From: Phoronis australis
Lineage: Eukaryota; Phoronida; Phoronidae
NCBI GenBank assembly: GCA_002633005.1
Contig: NMRA01001258.1
Span: forward strand, 1 to 33,373
DNA: 33,373 bases
Reading direction: 5' to 3'
A model generated the notes under the pieces. It saw only the letters and a program-made list of their open reading frames with translations, had not been told where the DNA came from and ran no database searches. The first letter of the stretch is position 1; every line of letters begins with the position of its first letter. Shown here in pieces: positions 13,401 through 19,739 of the stretch. Made by a program: the position numbers and the translations under genes.

Positions 13401-14136
13401 TTGAGTCGAAACTATATTTTTACACAAGAATTCAAGTTGACCTATCGGCGATTGTGAGGCTGCGACGCATCAGACGGCAAGTTTTCGCACTGGGATTTTC
13501 TGAAAAATGTTCGTAATTTAACAACAAAGTTTGATAGAAATGCACTGCAATTTTGTAGAAACTATGTCATAGGTTACAGATGCGTCACAGAGTGTAAATT
13601 TGATGAATTCTCGCTTACGATTTCACCTGTTTCGGAGACTAGGTTTCAACTACTTTTGGGCTGTAAACGCCCCCTTCCCGAAACGAATTATTCTAAGTGC
13701 CCTGGGCTCTTATTAGAACGAATATGGTATTGCTCACAATCACTCTTATTCTTTTATTAGTAGTTGTTTTACTATGAAATCAGTATTCATTGGAAATTGC
13801 TTAATAGTGCTATCGATTATTCATTAAGCTTCAACACCATTTCTTACTAAGTTTTAAGCTTACTCAGAAGTAATTACTGTGAAAGGCAAGGTAATTCAAG
13901 CTTGGAATCAAATACACTGGTCAAGCATGTAGTGCATCTTGTGGAGTCCTTTGCATTATCCGTGTCATTCTTCCTTGAACTTTGGTGTTTATTTTTTATT
14001 TCATTGTTTCAGGATTAGTAAAGAGGATAGCTTATTAGAGGATGACATCGACATTCTGCTGGGTGATAATGATGACGATCATGAGCCGAAGAACGACGAT
14101 GACTTATTACAGGAGTTAGAAGATATGTTAACCTAG
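1405..14136 (+). CDS. ZC3H11A: ZC3H11A-like CCCH zinc-finger mRNA-export protein, C-terminal part (8 exons)
   Basis: Join of exons 1405-1494, 2048-2119, 4366-4470, 5203-5313, 5985-6040, 6618-7146, 11142-11322 and 14013-14136. All have AG acceptors and GT donors with compatible phases, giving about 422 residues ending at TAG 14134-14136. What is seen: low-complexity, charged sequence with five copies of a motif I-x-[IV]-K-[ST]-[LF]-[DE]-E-I-x-x-x-K, and an acidic C-terminus (DDDLLQELEDML). Both hallmarks match vertebrate ZC3H11A, which has repeated KTLEEI motifs and ends in an acidic DDLLLELSEM-type tail. Family knowledge: ZC3H11A is a nuclear RNA-binding protein that associates with the TREX mRNA-export complex. 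The N-terminal triple CCCH fingers are absent and must lie before position 1, since the first exon seen enters in mid-codon. Repeats fill introns 2, 6 and 7. The assignment rests on the motif array and tail rather than on a folded domain. Confidence 0.83.
2048..2119 (+). CDS. ZC3H11A: ZC3H11A-like exon b
   Basis: The acceptor is TTTGCAG (2041-2047) and the donor is GTGAGG (2120). It is a 72-nt symmetric exon, phase 1 in and out, encoding a Ser/Glu/Pro-rich linker (ESDQESQGTPEKNHR...). Because it is a multiple of three in length with equal phases, it could be skipped without a frameshift. Confidence 0.65.
2343..2560 (+). mobile_element. LINE ORF2 C-terminal relic
   Basis: The frame from 2343 reads (L)YNTGEVETDFHVLFVCPLLS and then DLRRIFLP..., matching the C-terminal CNxGxVExExHFLxxCPxYxxLR pattern common after the RT of LINE ORF2 proteins. 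A stop lies at 2505-2507 and the frame then continues as a decayed LLLLYIKR-like tail. It is in ZC3H11A-like intron 2, on the opposite strand from the RT relic at 207-876, so it is a separate insertion. Confidence 0.65.
2668..2680. promoter_or_regulatory. DR1-type nuclear-receptor half-site pair
   Basis: TGACCTTTGACCT is a perfect direct repeat of TGACCT with one-base spacing, the consensus for RXR/HNF4/COUP-TF dimers. It lies within an intron near a LINE relic. It may be chance; there is no functional evidence. Confidence 0.25.
2786..2976 (+). repeat. Interspersed repeat copy A (AGTATTCAGACAAAATG family)
   Basis: It begins CACCAAAAGTATTCAGACAA and ends near CTGTTAACAGAATTAG. Related copies are at 11617-11813 (minus) and 11985-12200 (plus). 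They share the first ~35 bp, a middle block around AGCCTTCC, and the end block. Confidence 0.6.
3003..3406. repeat. 39-bp minisatellite, about 10 copies
   Basis: The unit begins GTATGTGAGTGGAGTTGTAT and includes CATAACTAGT. Copies start at 3011, 3050, 3088 and then every 39 bp to 3361, with a partial copy at 3400. The second copy lacks one base; otherwise the copies are almost identical, implying recent expansion. The array ends at the N at 3407, so true length is uncertain. Because 39 is divisible by 3, reading frames stay open on both strands; I do not call it coding. Confidence 0.97.
3684..4100. repeat. 29-bp minisatellite, about 14 copies
   Basis: The unit is GTTGTACAAGGTTAAGCACA followed by GACAGTCCT. 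Copies run every 29 bp from 3684 to a partial copy at 4090-4100. They diverge more than the 39-bp array (alternating CAGACAGT/CAGTCAGT and TACAAGG/TACATGG variants, and one strongly altered copy near 3830-3860). It lies in the same intron, 277 bp after the 39-bp array. Confidence 0.95.
4366..4470 (+). CDS. ZC3H11A: ZC3H11A-like exon c, first KSLDEI motif
   Basis: The acceptor is ATGTTTCAG ending at 4365 and the donor is GTATTC at 4471; 105 nt, phase 1 in and out. It carries motif copy 1 (IHIKSLDEIRREK, 4404-4442) after a Ser/Asn/Gly linker. This is the most ZC3H11A-like stretch among the short exons. The intron before it (2120-4365) contains both large tandem arrays and a LINE relic. Confidence 0.85.
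4471..5984. other. Introns around exon d, nothing identified
   Basis: Introns 4471-5202 and 5314-5984 are AT-rich. I recognise no transposon ends, RNA gene or extra exon. Short open frames here lack domain similarity and splice context. Confidence 0.45.
5203..5313 (+). CDS. ZC3H11A: ZC3H11A-like exon d, basic linker
   Basis: The acceptor is CTTTTCCAG ending at 5202 and the donor is GTAAAG at 5314; 111 nt, phase 1 in and out. It encodes a basic, proline-containing linker (TPVRRPAKRTLEVYKPPAKG) of the kind found in RNA-binding or nuclear-localising disordered regions. No domain is recognisable. Confidence 0.78.
5985..6040 (+). CDS. ZC3H11A: ZC3H11A-like exon e
   Basis: The acceptor is TCGGCCAG ending at 5984 and the donor is GTGAGT at 6041; 56 nt, phase 1 in, phase 0 out. 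It encodes VSSEPISQVPSKKSKIQTQ. The 3' part of this exon with its donor is duplicated 55 bp downstream (see the repeat at 6008-6117). Confidence 0.72.
6008..6117. repeat. 55-bp tandem duplication spanning a splice donor
   Basis: AAAGTCAAAGATACAGACAC plus the donor GTGAGTATGACTCA at 6018-6054 is repeated 55 bp later at 6073-6109 with a few substitutions. The duplicate contains a second GTGAGT at 6096. In the copy, CAG has become TAG, and reading through the first donor in phase 0 meets TAA at 6071-6073. Confidence 0.9.
6118..6617. other. Remainder of intron 5, nothing identified
   Basis: AT-rich DNA between the duplicated donor and the exon with four motifs. No element ends or ORFs of note were seen. 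Confidence 0.4.
6618..7146 (+). CDS. ZC3H11A: ZC3H11A-like exon f, four KTLEEI-type motifs
   Basis: The acceptor is TTGGTAG ending at 6617 and the donor is GTAGGT at 7147; 529 nt, phase 0 in, phase 1 out. It holds motif copies 2-5 at 6630-6668 (IHVKSLEEIRLEK), 6807-6845 (IHVKTLDEIRLEK), 6867-6905 (IRIKTLEEIRREK) and 6963-7001 (IHIKTFEEIQKQK), separated by variable Lys/Glu/Ser-rich spacers. The last copy departs most from the consensus. The exon finishes in a Ser/Ala/Val-rich linker. Confidence 0.88.
7147..8212. other. Intron 6, 5' part, unassigned
   Basis: About 1 kb of intron before the TIR element at 8213. A C-rich patch at 7580-7690 (CCCCACCCCCTC) is the only compositional oddity. No feature is supported. 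Confidence 0.4.
8213..9609. mobile_element. TIR-bounded repeat element with internal ~435-bp tandem units
   Basis: It starts ATGCGCCCACA at 8213 and ends TGTGGGCGCAT at 9609, an 11-bp perfect terminal inverted repeat. Directly after the left end is a hairpin (GCGCCCACATAT / ATATGTGGACGC, 8215-8240). The inside is built of 2-3 diverged tandem units. Landmarks are CCTAGTGGCAATTTTA at about 8408, 8792 and 9226, ATGATTGTGAAAATTGGCAT at 8561 and 9000, and GGCGCCTCCTAGTGGCAGTT at about 8641 and 9080. TCTGTCCGTCCGTCCG near 8258 and repeated ATCTCCAAAACC-like phrases belong to it. No transposase frame was recognised. A non-autonomous DNA element is the best description. Confidence 0.72.
9610..10560. 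repeat. Repeat-rich intron segment
   Basis: It contains diverged copies of an ACCACC..GTAAATTTTTATT phrase at 9651-9672, 10000-10025 and 10064-10130 (the last matching 1-80). It also holds an inverted pair around CACAGGCGCTTGAG (9724-9737) and TCGAGCGCCTGTGG (9817-9830). Boundaries are unclear. The minus-strand frame at 10199-10423 matches nothing I know. Confidence 0.45.
10561..11141. other. Intron 6, 3' part with GTACGTC-containing repeat debris
   Basis: CACGTACGTCCGTCGCAC near 10577, TAACGTACGTCACACC near 10771 and TATGTCCGTCACAAATGG near 10918 look like reiterations of one element's motif. A perfect hairpin GATAGCTTT-G-AAAGCTATC lies at 10825-10843. No boundaries or coding content could be set. 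Confidence 0.35.
11142..11322 (+). CDS. ZC3H11A: ZC3H11A-like exon g
   Basis: The acceptor is TTATACAG ending at 11141 and the donor is GTATTA at 11323; 181 nt, phase 1 in, phase 2 out. It encodes a Pro/Lys-rich segment (NKRRLKLKKPANAK) and then an acidic/Ser-rich segment. Vertebrate ZC3H11A has a comparable Lys-rich then Ser-rich region before its acidic tail. Confidence 0.78.
11617..12200. repeat. Inverted pair of interspersed repeat copies B and C
   Basis: Copy B (11617-11813, minus) and copy C (11985-12200, plus) belong to the family of 2786-2976. In B, the reverse complement of 11780-11813 reads AAGTATTCAGACGAAAACGA, and CTGTTAACAG lies at its far end near 11622. C has AAGCATTCAGACAAAATGAT at its start. 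They face away from a ~170-bp spacer, so the whole may be one foldback element with ~200-bp arms. Confidence 0.55.
12383..13730. mobile_element. DNA element copy 1 with ACCGTATTCG...TAATAAGCGCC TIRs
   Basis: The left end ATACCGTATTCGTCCTAATA(AG) at 12383 is matched in inverse by ...CTTATTAGAACGAATATGGTAT ending at 13730, a ~25-bp imperfect terminal inverted repeat. It lies in ZC3H11A-like intron 7. Most of its length aligns to the copy at 28064-29215, which lacks about 300 bp (roughly 12990-13280 here). An AT dinucleotide flanks both sides but no convincing longer target duplication is visible. The minus strand carries a decayed HIRAN-like domain (separate entry). Confidence 0.85.
12525..12745 (-). 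pseudogene. HIRAN-like domain fossil, element copy 1
   Basis: Read from 12745 down, the minus strand gives GKIQYNPFDKHAAS, then a two-base deletion, then pieces in shifted frames, then [20 protein letters not shown] followed by IPRTMIFSGLSD. NPFDKxAxxV...G is the signature of HIRAN domains (compare NPYDKNAIKV in HLTF). Two frame changes relative to the 28219-28437 copy show it is dead. The segment around KTCVLF is present here but missing from the sister copy. Confidence 0.6.
13731..14012. other. End of intron 7
   Basis: Host intron between the element end and the terminal exon acceptor (TTTATTTCATTGTTTCAG). Nothing else was seen. Confidence 0.5.
14013..14136 (+). CDS. ZC3H11A: ZC3H11A-like terminal exon, acidic C-terminus
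   Basis: The acceptor is TTGTTTCAG ending at 14012. The exon completes an AG|G arginine codon and encodes 40 further residues rich in Asp/Glu (EDSLLEDDIDILLGDNDDD, then DDDLLQELEDMLT) to the TAG stop. This tail is the best single match to the ZC3H11A family C-terminus. I saw no canonical AATAAA in the following kilobase. Confidence 0.87.
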
Positions 14137-15430
14137 CTGTTAACTCTCACATTGTCCGTTGGAATTTGTTGGAACATTCACAACATTCGTTAGCCGTTCA
14201 ATTTTTATACGATAACTGACAAGTTGTTTTGTGCTACTCCTGTTGATGTCCATGTTTTGAAGTATCTGAACTTATGAATCATGATCAAATGGTTTTGACG
14301 TCTTGTTCTAATGCCAACCACTTATTATATGTGTTCATTGTTTTCCTCACTGAGTACTATTGTTAATGGAATACATTGGATGTTGTACTTGGTCTTGTTA
14401 AAGTTTGTCTTTTAATCAATAACATGAACAATGATGTCCTTATGGTGTTTTGATTGATGCCATTGCATCATCACTTACGGCAGATTCAATTTCAGACCTA
14501 TGCATTGCTGAAATTTAGGAGTGGGACGATACACATTTTTAGGAATTCGATTTAATTTTTAAGGAGGAATTTGATTTTTTCAATGTCAAATTGATTGGTC
14601 TATTCAAATGTAAGTAAGTAACCTACCTCACTTACCAATTTTTTCAAAACATGTTAAATATGAAAATATTCCAACTTATGACTGATCCCAAGGTGTATAT
14701 TTATTCAATATCTCAATTATAATACTCTTCAAAAGATACTGATAAGTCATTAATTTGTAAGGCACCTGGAGGCAGAAATTAGATGTATGAATTGAATGGA
14801 AATAGGCCTTGGTTGTCGATATTGAAATTGGTCGCTCTCACATCACAATTTGATTTATCGCTGTACCCTTCTCAAAATAATTGCATTTGACTTGTGATTT
14901 TTGTATGGGTTGTTGGAGGAGTTCATACTTGTACCAAATGTTGACGACATCTGCAAAACAGTGGAGAAAACTGCTGAATATTTCCGATTCTGCTGCATTG
15001 TGTTCTCATTTGACTCCAGCATATTTTTGCCTTTACACTAAGTGTGAAGTACATAATAATTGTCTTCGTAATGGGCATTTACTTGGAATCTTTTGTACTT
15101 CTAGTATTCCACAAGTATTATACAATTAGAAGAAATTAGTATTGTAAGAAAGACTTGCTCAAGATCTATCAATAGGGATAGGAAACATTTTTCTAAACTG
15201 AGGATTAAGGCACTTTCTTCAATTTAGGACTCCCTAAGATGGACAGGTGGAAAACTGTCAATTTTATTTTATTGCAAAAACAAAAAGTTAGTAAATTTCA
15301 TATCTCTAATAGCGGCATGGTTTGTGCTGTTTAGCCATCGAGGATTTCAACAATGTGATTGGCCTTTGAAAAAAGAAATTTAGCAACTTATGTTCCATGT
15401 CCGTCATTAAGATTTGGTTTATTTTGAATT
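14137..15430. other. ZC3H11A-like 3' UTR and convergent intergenic DNA
   Basis: AT-rich DNA after the TAG stop. No AATAAA on the plus strand was seen before 15130, so a variant poly(A) signal or a longer 3' UTR is likely. An 82-residue open frame at 14881-15129 starts at TTG and has no recognisable similarity; I do not call it a gene. Confidence 0.4.
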
Positions 15431-15436
15431 TTTATT
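15431..15436 (-). terminator. Candidate PIFO poly(A) signal
   Basis: TTTATT on the plus strand is AATAAA on the minus strand, the first such hexamer met after the PIFO stop (about 355 bases downstream). Further candidates are at 15418-15423, 15268-15273 and 15263-15268. Which one is used cannot be told from sequence. Confidence 0.35.
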
Positions 15437-15789
15437 ATGTTTTACCAAGTGAACCATGGAATCTGACTGTAGTACAGGTAATGTATAAAATAACAAGTGT
15501 GAAGTATTTTTTCAAAATATTTGTTCAAAAATGTTCAATATTTGCACATACAACATAGAAATAAGCCAGACCAGTAGCGAATATTTGTAACCATTGAAAC
15601 AGTCACTCTCGCCTAAAAGGCTACTTCTATTCTCCACTTGCCAAGAGCAAATATCAACATCACGCTGTCTGTTTACAGCATGTTTAGCACCAAGGTAATA
15701 TGGTCTTGTCACCATAACGACGTACAGCTGGCAAGAATATATGGAAATACCATCTCACACTGCCACGCTGCATCTGTAGTTCACTATCC

Positions 15790-15982
15790 TCAATAATACA
15801 ATTTTAGATACGCCAGTTTCCTGTTGTATCTTTTCGCCTCTCTCGTACTCAGCAATTTGTTTGTATTCTGTCCAATTGTGCTCTGTATTTCTACAGGGGG
15901 CATAAGTACAGGAGCCCCTCCAAAGGATTGGTGCCACTGGACGTGTCTGTTCCTGGAGATATCGTGCTCGTATGTACCAGCA
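15790..15982 (-). CDS. PIFO: PIFO terminal coding exon
   Basis: The acceptor is CCTTTCTAG ending at 15983. The exon completes the SPG glycine and encodes AGTYEHDISRNRHVQWHQSF, then FGGAPVLMPPV, ending RYNRKLAYLKLYY and TGA at 15792-15790. The C-terminal AYLxLYY block is shared with vertebrate Pitchfork. Confidence 0.95.
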
Positions 15983-18900
15983 CTAGAAAGGAAAAAGAAC
16001 ACATAAGTTCAATTGAAAAATTACATCTTAGTAACAAGAACTGATTGAGTAATTGAGCCTTTTGCAGTGTTGTGGGTTAGACGGTTACCATGGTTACTAC
16101 ATTCAAGAGTAATCAAAATCATTGAAGCTGCTGAATGAACCAGTCTTGTGTCAAAATTAACTTTTAAATTCATACCACTGATAATAATTCTAAAACTGAT
16201 CTCGGAGAACGTTGATCAGTGCTCACCCGGGTGATGCCTCTTCGATATCTTTCTTGAAGACTGGAAATCTGTCGGAAGCGTGTAGGAATGGTTTGTACGT
16301 TGGTGTGAATTCTCGCAACTTGTTCAGATCTTCTTGGTACTCCTGGGGGCTGGGCGTTACTTCTATGAACTCCTTTCTCATGCGTGGGGCTGTCCGCGCC
16401 CCCATTGTGTACCCCCGGGAGCTTGTCAATTTACTCTTCACTTGGAACTCCAGATTTGTAAACTAAAATAAAATCGATTGCAATGATATGATAAATGAAA
16501 TACTATCAGTTTGGAATTGCACGTAGGGCAGGTTATGAAATGCGAAGAATCAAAACATGCACTAACTATAAGGGACAATAATGCTTAATTTCTAATTTCG
16601 TTATTCAGAGTTGCAATTTACAAATGTAAAAGACCATAATTGTGAGCACTAATTTTAAGAATGACAGTGCTAGTGAAGTATCTTAATACAGTGCCATCTT
16701 TGAAAAAATATTAGTTTAGTTCACATTTTGAGATGGAATCCTTTGATAGTTTTTTGAATCAAGGATGTGATCATTTCAAATTAATCAATAGGTTGAGTTC
16801 AGTGAATATTGCAAAGGGAAGATTCCCTCCAGTAAATATGATTTTATTCAAATTTAAATTTTGTAAATTTGGATGAACCTTACAATTTACAAATTTCAAA
16901 GTTTTGGTTTTGACTGAATGGAAATCACTTATCAGAGACAAATGGTTACTTAATGTCAAATACTTACATTTTCATTATCGTATCGCCCTGGACCAGTCTG
17001 TGGAAATCCTTTAACAGGTTTCACTTCATTTCCAAATCTGTCCGGCGCCATGTGTAGAGGAAAAAGTTTCCTGTCTTGTACTGTGCCAAAGGAAACCTTG
17101 GTCTTTTTTTCATCTAAAACAATAACATTGAAACATAAAACGACTTGACATAAATCGCAATATTAGACTGATCAGTACTACACCCTTGTACTAAAATAAA
17201 CTAAAAAATATTGGTTACATAATAACAATTGCCACTATTAACCTATACAGTGGCGGATTTAGAGGGGGNATTCTGGATCCCTACCTGTGCAATAAATCAC
17301 AAATTTACAGAGACTCACTATTTTATTATAATTTTACTCATTCATTTTTCCAAACTCTTACCTTGAAATCCACAGTTGATGATCAACTTGATTAATTCCT
17401 TATGGTAAAGTTTCAATTGAAGATGCATTTTTGTGTTCATACTCTTATGACCTTACAGGGATCCAACTACAACCCAGTGTCTAATCTAAAACTAAACATT
17501 CTCAATGTATGTTACCATGCTATATCTAAGTGAACAAGACATTCTCAATGATGTTATATCTAAATGAACACACAAACTAATTTTTATGATAGTTTCTTTG
17601 CTTTAGTACAGTTTTATGGTACATTACCGTGACAATCTATACAAAATTAGATGAATTTTTATTGCTGCCAGGCCTATAAGAAAGTAAAAAATTATGGAGG
17701 GCATACAGAGAGATCATAGTCTACAATCAGATCTCCATCACCCAGAGGCGGATCTACAGGGGGGGTTCAGGGGATTTAAACCCCCCCCCTCGAGACAGGA
17801 TCAAAAATAAAAACTGGAAAAAAAATCGCCAGAAAAACGAAATTAGGTACTAAAAATCCCAAAAAATCTTACACGGGAGGAGGGAAACCCTCTCGCGACC
17901 TTCCTTCTCCTCGGCGCTACGCGCCTCGGATTCTTTCGAATCCTAAACCCCCCCCTTACTGAAATCGTAGATCTGCCACTGTCACCAGTCATCCCAAATT
18001 TTTCAATTGGCCTTCTCTCGATATCACCCAAGTGTTACGCCTACAGAAGAAGTATATCTAGGACAGGTGACTTTCTATTTGCAGTTTTGCTGCAAAAGTG
18101 CCTTTTTTGACAAAATTCCCAACAAAAGGGTTCATTTTTCCAACAAAATTCCTTACACAAGTGGTCACTTTCGGAACTTGTATTTCTTGTTTTCAACTAC
18201 GGAAATTGATAAAAAGGTTTTTAAAGTCAACTATGTTTTAAAATTTTGGTTTAAAAGATGTACCAATTTTTGACAGCATGGCATCTCTTCTTGTATGTTG
18301 CTTAAAGCTTAATTGAGTAAAATTCAATGCAGCTGTTCAAGATTCCCTACAATAGCTTTATGGCTGCAGCCATGATTTCATGCAAGCTAACTTCAAGCGG
18401 GCCCCATTCTTCCAATCCATTCTCTTCATGGCTACCGGTATTCTAATTTTCACCCTGTACCCCAGTCAGTACCTCCATCATTATACACATCTTTCCTATG
18501 TAATTAAAACACATTCTTGGGGGAGCATGAGTCCAAGGCCACCATGTTTCCATGGCACTGGCAAAATCAGTTCTAACTCTGGTGCAACAGCACAGCACCA
18601 TTCACTCTTAAGTATTTGCCCACAGTTCAACACATGCTTCTTCAACAGTAATTCATCATTGTAATGCAGACAAACTTGTACCATTGCGATGTTGACACCA
18701 CGAAGTTTGCAAAAAGGGAAATCAGTGCTGGATGCCAGTGTACAATGTTGTTCCCTTATTAAACCGATGCTTTCTGTCAAAAATCTGGCATTAATTTAGC
18801 TCACTTACCATTTGATTTTGTCTTAATTATTATGTTACATTCTCAAATTATTTTTGAGATCAAGCACCTAAAATTTCATGTCACAACGTGATCTGAAATT

Positions 18901-19219
18901 TTACGAGCTTGGTAAAAATGACGAACTGAGTGTCACTTCTTTTCATTGAGACCTACTTCATCTTCAGTTCGATAGAGTAGGGGAAGTGGTCTAGTAAATC
19001 AAAAGTTAGCTTTTTATGTAAAGCAGGTTAAATGCTTGACCTTTGACTAAATTACTAATTTTTAAGATTGTAATGTGTATGCTGAATGATGCGATAACCT
19101 CCCTTTGGCTTTAGTACAAGTGGCCAACGTACTGTCTGAAATGCAATTTTCTCATTGACATTGCTCCATTGAGGAAAACATAAAAAACAATACTTACTAG
19201 TTAGTCCTAAAATCTCCAT
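15790..19219 (-). CDS. PIFO: Pitchfork (ciliary microtubule-associated protein 3), complete
   Basis: Join on the minus strand of 19219-19198, 17113-16968, 16462-16227 and 15982-15790: 597 nt, 198 residues plus TGA, all junctions GT-AG with matching phases. Seen features: FGTVQDRKLFP near residue 15; a TGPGRYD (SHIPPO-like PGPGxY) element near residue 49; GYTMGARTAPR near residue 74; PGAGTY spanning the last junction; and an AYLKLYY C-terminus. Vertebrate Pitchfork has FGTCQQRKLFP, GPGCY, KGYTLGARTAVR, SPGAY and AYLSLYYN in the same order and similar length (about 190 residues), so the identity is secure. Family knowledge: Pitchfork sits at ciliary basal bodies and targeting vesicles and helps cilium disassembly through Aurora A. 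The frame stays open just upstream of the chosen ATG, but the length agrees with the family. Confidence 0.92.
16084..16097. promoter_or_regulatory. X-box-like (RFX) site in PIFO intron 3
   Basis: GTTACC-AT-GGTTAC matches the X-box consensus GTNRCC-N(0-3)-RGYAAC at all but one position. RFX factors drive ciliary genes such as this one. The site is intronic, about 3.1 kb from the start codon, so a regulatory role is only a guess. Confidence 0.22.
16227..16462 (-). CDS. PIFO: PIFO coding exon 3
   Basis: The acceptor is TATTTTAG ending at 16463 and the donor is GTGAGC starting at 16226; 236 nt, phase 0 in, phase 2 out. It encodes FTNLEFQVKSKL, then SSRGYTMGARTAPRMRKEF, then a Pro/Tyr-rich linker ending FKKDIEEASPG. 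GYTxGARTA is the most diagnostic Pitchfork motif. Confidence 0.95.
16968..17113 (-). CDS. PIFO: PIFO coding exon 2
   Basis: The acceptor is GTTTTAG (17120-17114) and the donor is GTAAGTA (16967-16961); 146 nt. It encodes EKKTKVSFGTVQDRKLFP and a segment ending TGPGRYDNEN. It carries the FGTxxxRKLFP signature and the first PGxY element. Confidence 0.93.
17248..17269 (+). mobile_element. Solo end of the CAGTGGCGGATTTAG element family
   Basis: CAGTGGCGGATTTAGAGGGG matches the left end of the complete element at 17743-17981 and is followed by an N at 17269. No matching right end was found nearby; either the copy is truncated or sequence is missing at the N. Confidence 0.6.
17743..17981. mobile_element. 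239-bp MITE with 5-bp target duplication
   Basis: The left end CAGAGGCGGATCTACAGG and right end ...CGTAGATCTGCCACTG form a ~16-bp imperfect terminal inverted repeat. TCACC occurs immediately outside both ends (17738-17742 and 17982-17986), a clear target-site duplication. Inside are poly-C and poly-G runs next to both ends and a G/C-rich middle (CTCCTCGGCGCTACGCGCC). It is a non-autonomous DNA transposon in PIFO intron 1. Confidence 0.88.
17987..19190. other. PIFO intron 1 remainder, unassigned
   Basis: AT-rich DNA. The minus-strand 94-residue frame at 18780-18496 (containing CTLASSTDFPFCKLRG) resembles nothing I know and lacks clear splice sites; it may be repeat debris. The shorter PIFO introns (15983-16226, 16463-16967 and 17114-17247) showed no other features. 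Confidence 0.4.
19198..19219 (-). CDS. PIFO: PIFO coding exon 1 (start)
   Basis: ATG at 19219-19217 encodes MEILGLT plus the first base of an Asn codon, followed by the donor GTAAGTA at 19197-19191. It is a tiny first coding exon, supported by a perfect donor and by the AAT (Asn) codon re-formed with exon 2. No in-frame stop occurs in the 40 bases upstream, so an earlier start is not excluded. Confidence 0.72.
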
Positions 19220-19660
19220 GATACTTTCTAAAAGACTTGCACAATGATTGGGTCGTGATCAGACAACAAATGAGCTTCAGACTGATACGCAGCACTAGTA
19301 TATTGTCTCTACAACACGTTTCTAGGCTCGTTGCTACAACACTGCAATTTACGACAATGCGATCGATTTACGACTGCAGTAGGCTACGTCATCCTACTCT
19401 CAAGGTCAAGCGGATCCGACGTGCGTCGTTGCGTAAAAAGATGACTGTAGTAAAAATAGTGTTGCAATTAATCGATTCTAGCAAACAAATAAAACTCACA
19501 TTTGCCAGATTTGGCGCAATAACAAAAGCTGGTTCATATTTATTGTCAAACCACTGAAATCCTGACAACGATCGTTGATTGGCTGATATGCCATTGACGT
19601 GATGGCGGGACATCGACTGCCTTTTCATAGTGTTAGGCCTATATTCCTGCCCTGCCATAT
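19220..19660 (-). promoter_or_regulatory. PIFO promoter region (inferred)
   Basis: Upstream of the PIFO start on the minus strand. It contains an inverted CCAAT box (GATTGGCTGAT, 19574-19584), TTTGGCGCAA (19508-19517, E2F-like) and TGACGTGA (19595-19602, CRE-like). The positions suit a TATA-less promoter, but the transcription start is unknown. Confidence 0.3.
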
Positions 19661-19739
19661 TATAACATTGAGTTGAAACAGTTTACATCATATTTTAGCA
19701 TCGTACCATTGGTCTTGTTTTTTTTACTATTTTCCATAG

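Noticed and set aside
14881-15129. 82-residue ORF after ZC3H11A
   Set aside because: Starts at TTG, no similarity, lies in presumed 3' UTR/intergenic DNA.
16223-16466. Plus-strand 84-residue ORF at 16212-16466
   Set aside because: Shadow of PIFO exon 3 on the minus strand, which has strong motif similarity.
19237-19658. Overlapping 106- and 89-residue ORFs on opposite strands upstream of PIFO
   Set aside because: No domain, no splice continuity with PIFO exon 1, and they overlap presumed promoter elements.
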